The notes under the pieces were generated by a model. It did not search any database, was not told the origin of the DNA, and was given only the letters and a program-made list of their open reading frames with translations. The position numbers and the translations under genes are program-made. From the NCBI GenBank assembly GCA_022448455.1, contig JAKUUR010000003.1, positions 39,098 to 103,097 on the forward strand: a stretch of DNA of 64,000 nt, in the 5' to 3' direction. Position 1 is the stretch's first letter. Each line of letters begins with the position of its first letter. This DNA comes from Candidatus Thioglobus autotrophicus (GTDB lineage: Bacteria > Pseudomonadota > Gammaproteobacteria > PS1 > Pseudothioglobaceae). This document shows, piece by piece, positions 62,196 to 64,000 of the stretch.

Positions 62196-62260
62196 GGGGG
62201 AGTCAATAATCTCAAACACGGCCATATGGCCCCCATGTACCTCTGAAACCGCCCAAAACA
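62189..62260 (+). repeat. Cassette repeat copy 18, right half only
   Basis: TGTGTGAGGGGGAG, then a diverged right arm with GGCCATATGGCC (palindrome, 62219-62230) and CCCCC. It supplies the cupin stop codon. No left half is visible next to it. Last copy in the window. Confidence 0.75.
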
Positions 62261-62333
62261 AGGGATTGTTTTTTGCACATATAACCCCCAAATAGTGTTT
62301 GAAAAAATAACTTAACTATATGGTGATATAAAA

Positions 62334-63341
62334 ATGAAATCATTAATGATGACAAAATACGGTGATGTGATTATAAGCTTGGAAGTACAAGAAGTTTCTT
62401 TACCCACTGTTGGCGCAAATCAAATACTTATTAAAACTCACTCTGCAAGCTTTAATCCGATCGACTACAAGATTCTTAGAGGTGACTTCAAGGCCATGGG
62501 AAAAATACAATTTCCTAGAGGAATAGGAAGAGACGTGAGTGGTGTCATTAAAGAAGTAGGGGAAAAGGTAAAACAGCTCAAAGTTGGTAATAAAGTATAC
62601 TCAAGAATAGACGATAATTTTGTCGGCACTATGGCAGAATATGTGATTTCAAATGCTAGCGATGTTGCACTCATTCCTTCAAACCTCAATCATGAAGAGG
62701 CAGCCAGCATTCCTTTGGTAGGTCTTACCTCATATCAGGCGCTTATTGATATAGCAAAACTATCTGCTGGTGAGAATATTTTAATTCACGCTGGATCTGG
62801 TGGTATTGGTACGATTGCCATTCAACTTGCTAAGCATCTAGGGGCGAAAGTTACCACCACCACCAGTACTAAAAATGTTGGCTTGGTGAAAGATTTAGGC
62901 GCAGACAAGGTTATTGATTACACAAAACACAGCTATCTTGATGAAGGTGCTAAGTTTGATGTGGTATTTGATACCTTGGGAGGTAAGCACACTCTTGACT
63001 CTTTTAAAGTATTAAAAGATGGTGGACGAGTAGTATCTATATCAGGAGACCTCGACAGCGTTACAACAAAACAACTTGGTCTAAACAAGGTTGTACGTTT
63101 TCTATTAGCACTTAAAGTAAAAAAAGTCACAAAGGCGGCCTCAAAAATGGGTGCTATATATAGGTTTCTATTAATGTCTCCGAATGGAGCTCAGTTGAAA
63201 GAGTTGGCAAAGTTATATGAGTCAGGCTCAATCAAACCAGTGATAGACAAAACTTATAACTTTGATGACAGCATCAAAGCGCTTGATTATCTGGCCAAAG
63301 GTCGAGCTAGAGGCAAGGTTGTTGTTAAAGTCGGGCAATAA
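62334..63341 (+). CDS. Zinc-free NADP-dependent quinone/alkene oxidoreductase
   Basis: 335-residue medium-chain dehydrogenase without the catalytic zinc ligands. Marks are FNPIDYKILRGDFKAMGKIQ, FPRGIGRDVSGVIKEVGEKV, the nucleotide loop LIHAGSGGIGTIAIQLAKHL and YDSGSIKPV-like YESGSIKPVIDKTYNFDDSI. Members reduce quinones or activated double bonds. No repeat copy follows it, so the cassette-like region appears to end before it. Confidence 0.93.
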   Translation: MKSLMMTKYGDVIISLEVQEVSLPTVGANQILIKTHSASFNPIDYKILRGDFKAMGKIQFPRGIGRDVSGVIKEVGEKVKQLKVGNKVYSRIDDNFVGTMAEYVISNASDVALIPSNLNHEEAASIPLVGLTSYQALIDIAKLSAGENILIHAGSGGIGTIAIQLAKHLGAKVTTTTSTKNVGLVKDLGADKVIDYTKHSYLDEGAKFDVVFDTLGGKHTLDSFKVLKDGGRVVSISGDLDSVTTKQLGLNKVVRFLLALKVKKVTKAASKMGAIYRFLLMSPNGAQLKELAKLYESGSIKPVIDKTYNFDDSIKALDYLAKGRARGKVVVKVGQ

Positions 63342-63404
63342 CTCAGCATCATGATTCGCCGGTTACATGTAACACGAGGAATGTTGAGAAACTATATTCA
63401 GTTA

Positions 63405-64000
63405 TTACCAGCGGTTATGAACATCAGGTTTAATTAACCCCTCATAAATAGAATTAATTATTGGCAATAAAGATGAAATTTCTTCTAAATCTGATGCCTG
63501 TACATTCATTAGAACCTGTGATTTATTTTTTGCTCCTGGAATAACGACACTAACCTCATCATGCATTAGGATCCATTTTAGTGCTAAATCTGTTAATGAA
63601 TAATTATCAGGAAGTAAGCCTTTTAATTTTTCAACCGCCTCAAGACCTTTTTCAAAATTTACACCTGAGAATGTTTCTCCTACATCAAAAGCATCTCCAT
63701 TAATATTATAATTTCGATGATCATTTTGAGGAAAGGTTGATTCTTGATTCATTTTTCCAGTTAGCAACCCACTTGCAAGCGGGACTCTTGCAATAATACT
63801 GACATTTCTCTTTGCGGCTTCTTTAAAAAAAGTTTCAGCAGGTTTTTGCCTAAATATATTAAATATCATTTGAATACTTTTTACATTTGAAAATTGAATA
63901 GCATCCATCGCTTCTGATACTTTTTCAACACTAACACCATAGTTAGCTATTTTGCCTAGTTTAACGATTTCATCCATCATTTCGTATGTTTCTTTTTTAG
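63405..64000 (-). CDS. Aldo/keto reductase, C-terminal part (runs off the right edge)
   Basis: About 198 residues of an aldo/keto reductase of the YghZ/Tas-like group. The frame continues upstream to the window end (KKETYEMMDEIVKLG). IANYGVSVEKVSEAMDAIQF, VSIIARVPLASGLLTGKMNQ, LALKWILMHDEVSVVIPGAK and NKSQVLMNVQASD are C-terminal family motifs. The catalytic N-terminal half is outside the window. Convergent with the quinone oxidoreductase gene. Confidence 0.9.
   Translation of the reverse strand, partial: KKETYEMMDEIVKLGKIANYGVSVEKVSEAMDAIQFSNVKSIQMIFNIFRQKPAETFFKEAAKRNVSIIARVPLASGLLTGKMNQESTFPQNDHRNYNINGDAFDVGETFSGVNFEKGLEAVEKLKGLLPDNYSLTDLALKWILMHDEVSVVIPGAKNKSQVLMNVQASDLEEISSLLPIINSIYEGLIKPDVHNRW

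Noticed and set aside
37921..62260. CRISPR array
   Set aside because: Repeats are 0.3-3.7 kb apart with genes between them, differ from each other, and no cas gene is present.
37921..62260. Classical integron with attC sites
   Set aside because: The repeat lacks the GTTRRRY/RYYYAAC core pair, genes face both ways, and no tyrosine integrase gene is visible. Similar logic remains possible, so I describe it as cassette-like only.

Overview
The window looks like the chromosome of a free-living, A+T-rich marine proteobacterium. The ppsA/ppsR pair, BipA/TypA and single-domain NnrE-NnrD fit a gammaproteobacterium. The mix of corrinoid methyl transfer, an NAD formate dehydrogenase and many small secreted Sel1/MORN proteins reminds me of the SUP05/Thioglobus group, but that placement is inference; no rRNA or other firm marker is present.

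Left part (1-33.1 kb), ordinary operonic DNA. A partial transketolase gene diverges from ppsA-ppsR. A long minus-strand C1 block follows: fhs, an MttB-family methyltransferase, a RACo-like corrinoid activator, a GFA-family protein, a methyl-THF:corrinoid methyltransferase, MetF, MetV, DUF1638 and a corrinoid protein. Together they could strip methyl groups from a quaternary amine onto tetrahydrofolate and oxidise them towards formate. Next come a class I glutamine amidotransferase, an MFS carrier, a Pr6Pr-like membrane protein, modABC and a Sel1 protein. An amino-sugar locus (19.8-32.3 kb) holds two Gfo/Idh/MocA oxidoreductases, a TIM-barrel isomerase, a sugar ABC transporter, a cytoplasmic GH20 hexosaminidase and a divergent GntR-nagA-nagB operon.

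Right part (about 33.1-62.3 kb), a mosaic of mostly single genes with unrelated functions on both strands. At least 18 copies of one repeat, all in the same orientation, separate them. Its core reads AAGTCCAAATTTCGTTT followed by GATGTGTGAGGGAG. Some copies carry a left arm with a minus-strand promoter-like sequence; others carry a right arm that can fold into a stem. Two copies are split: typA lies between the left half and the right half of one repeat, with TTGATGTG at both junctions. Gene debris is frequent: a cytochrome c 3' end, Sel1 and SRPBCC fragments, a frameshifted membrane protein, orphan signal peptides and a tRNA-Ser 5' half. A duplicated 90-bp gene start is fused to a desaturase gene. 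This resembles a gene-cassette array, but no integrase and no recognisable attC site are visible. It is the most unusual structure in the window.

Right edge (62.3-64 kb): a zinc-free quinone oxidoreductase and a partial aldo/keto reductase.

Limits: family calls come from reading the protein sequences, without any database search. Base-composition remarks are visual impressions. Two single-base frameshifts near T runs could be sequencing errors.
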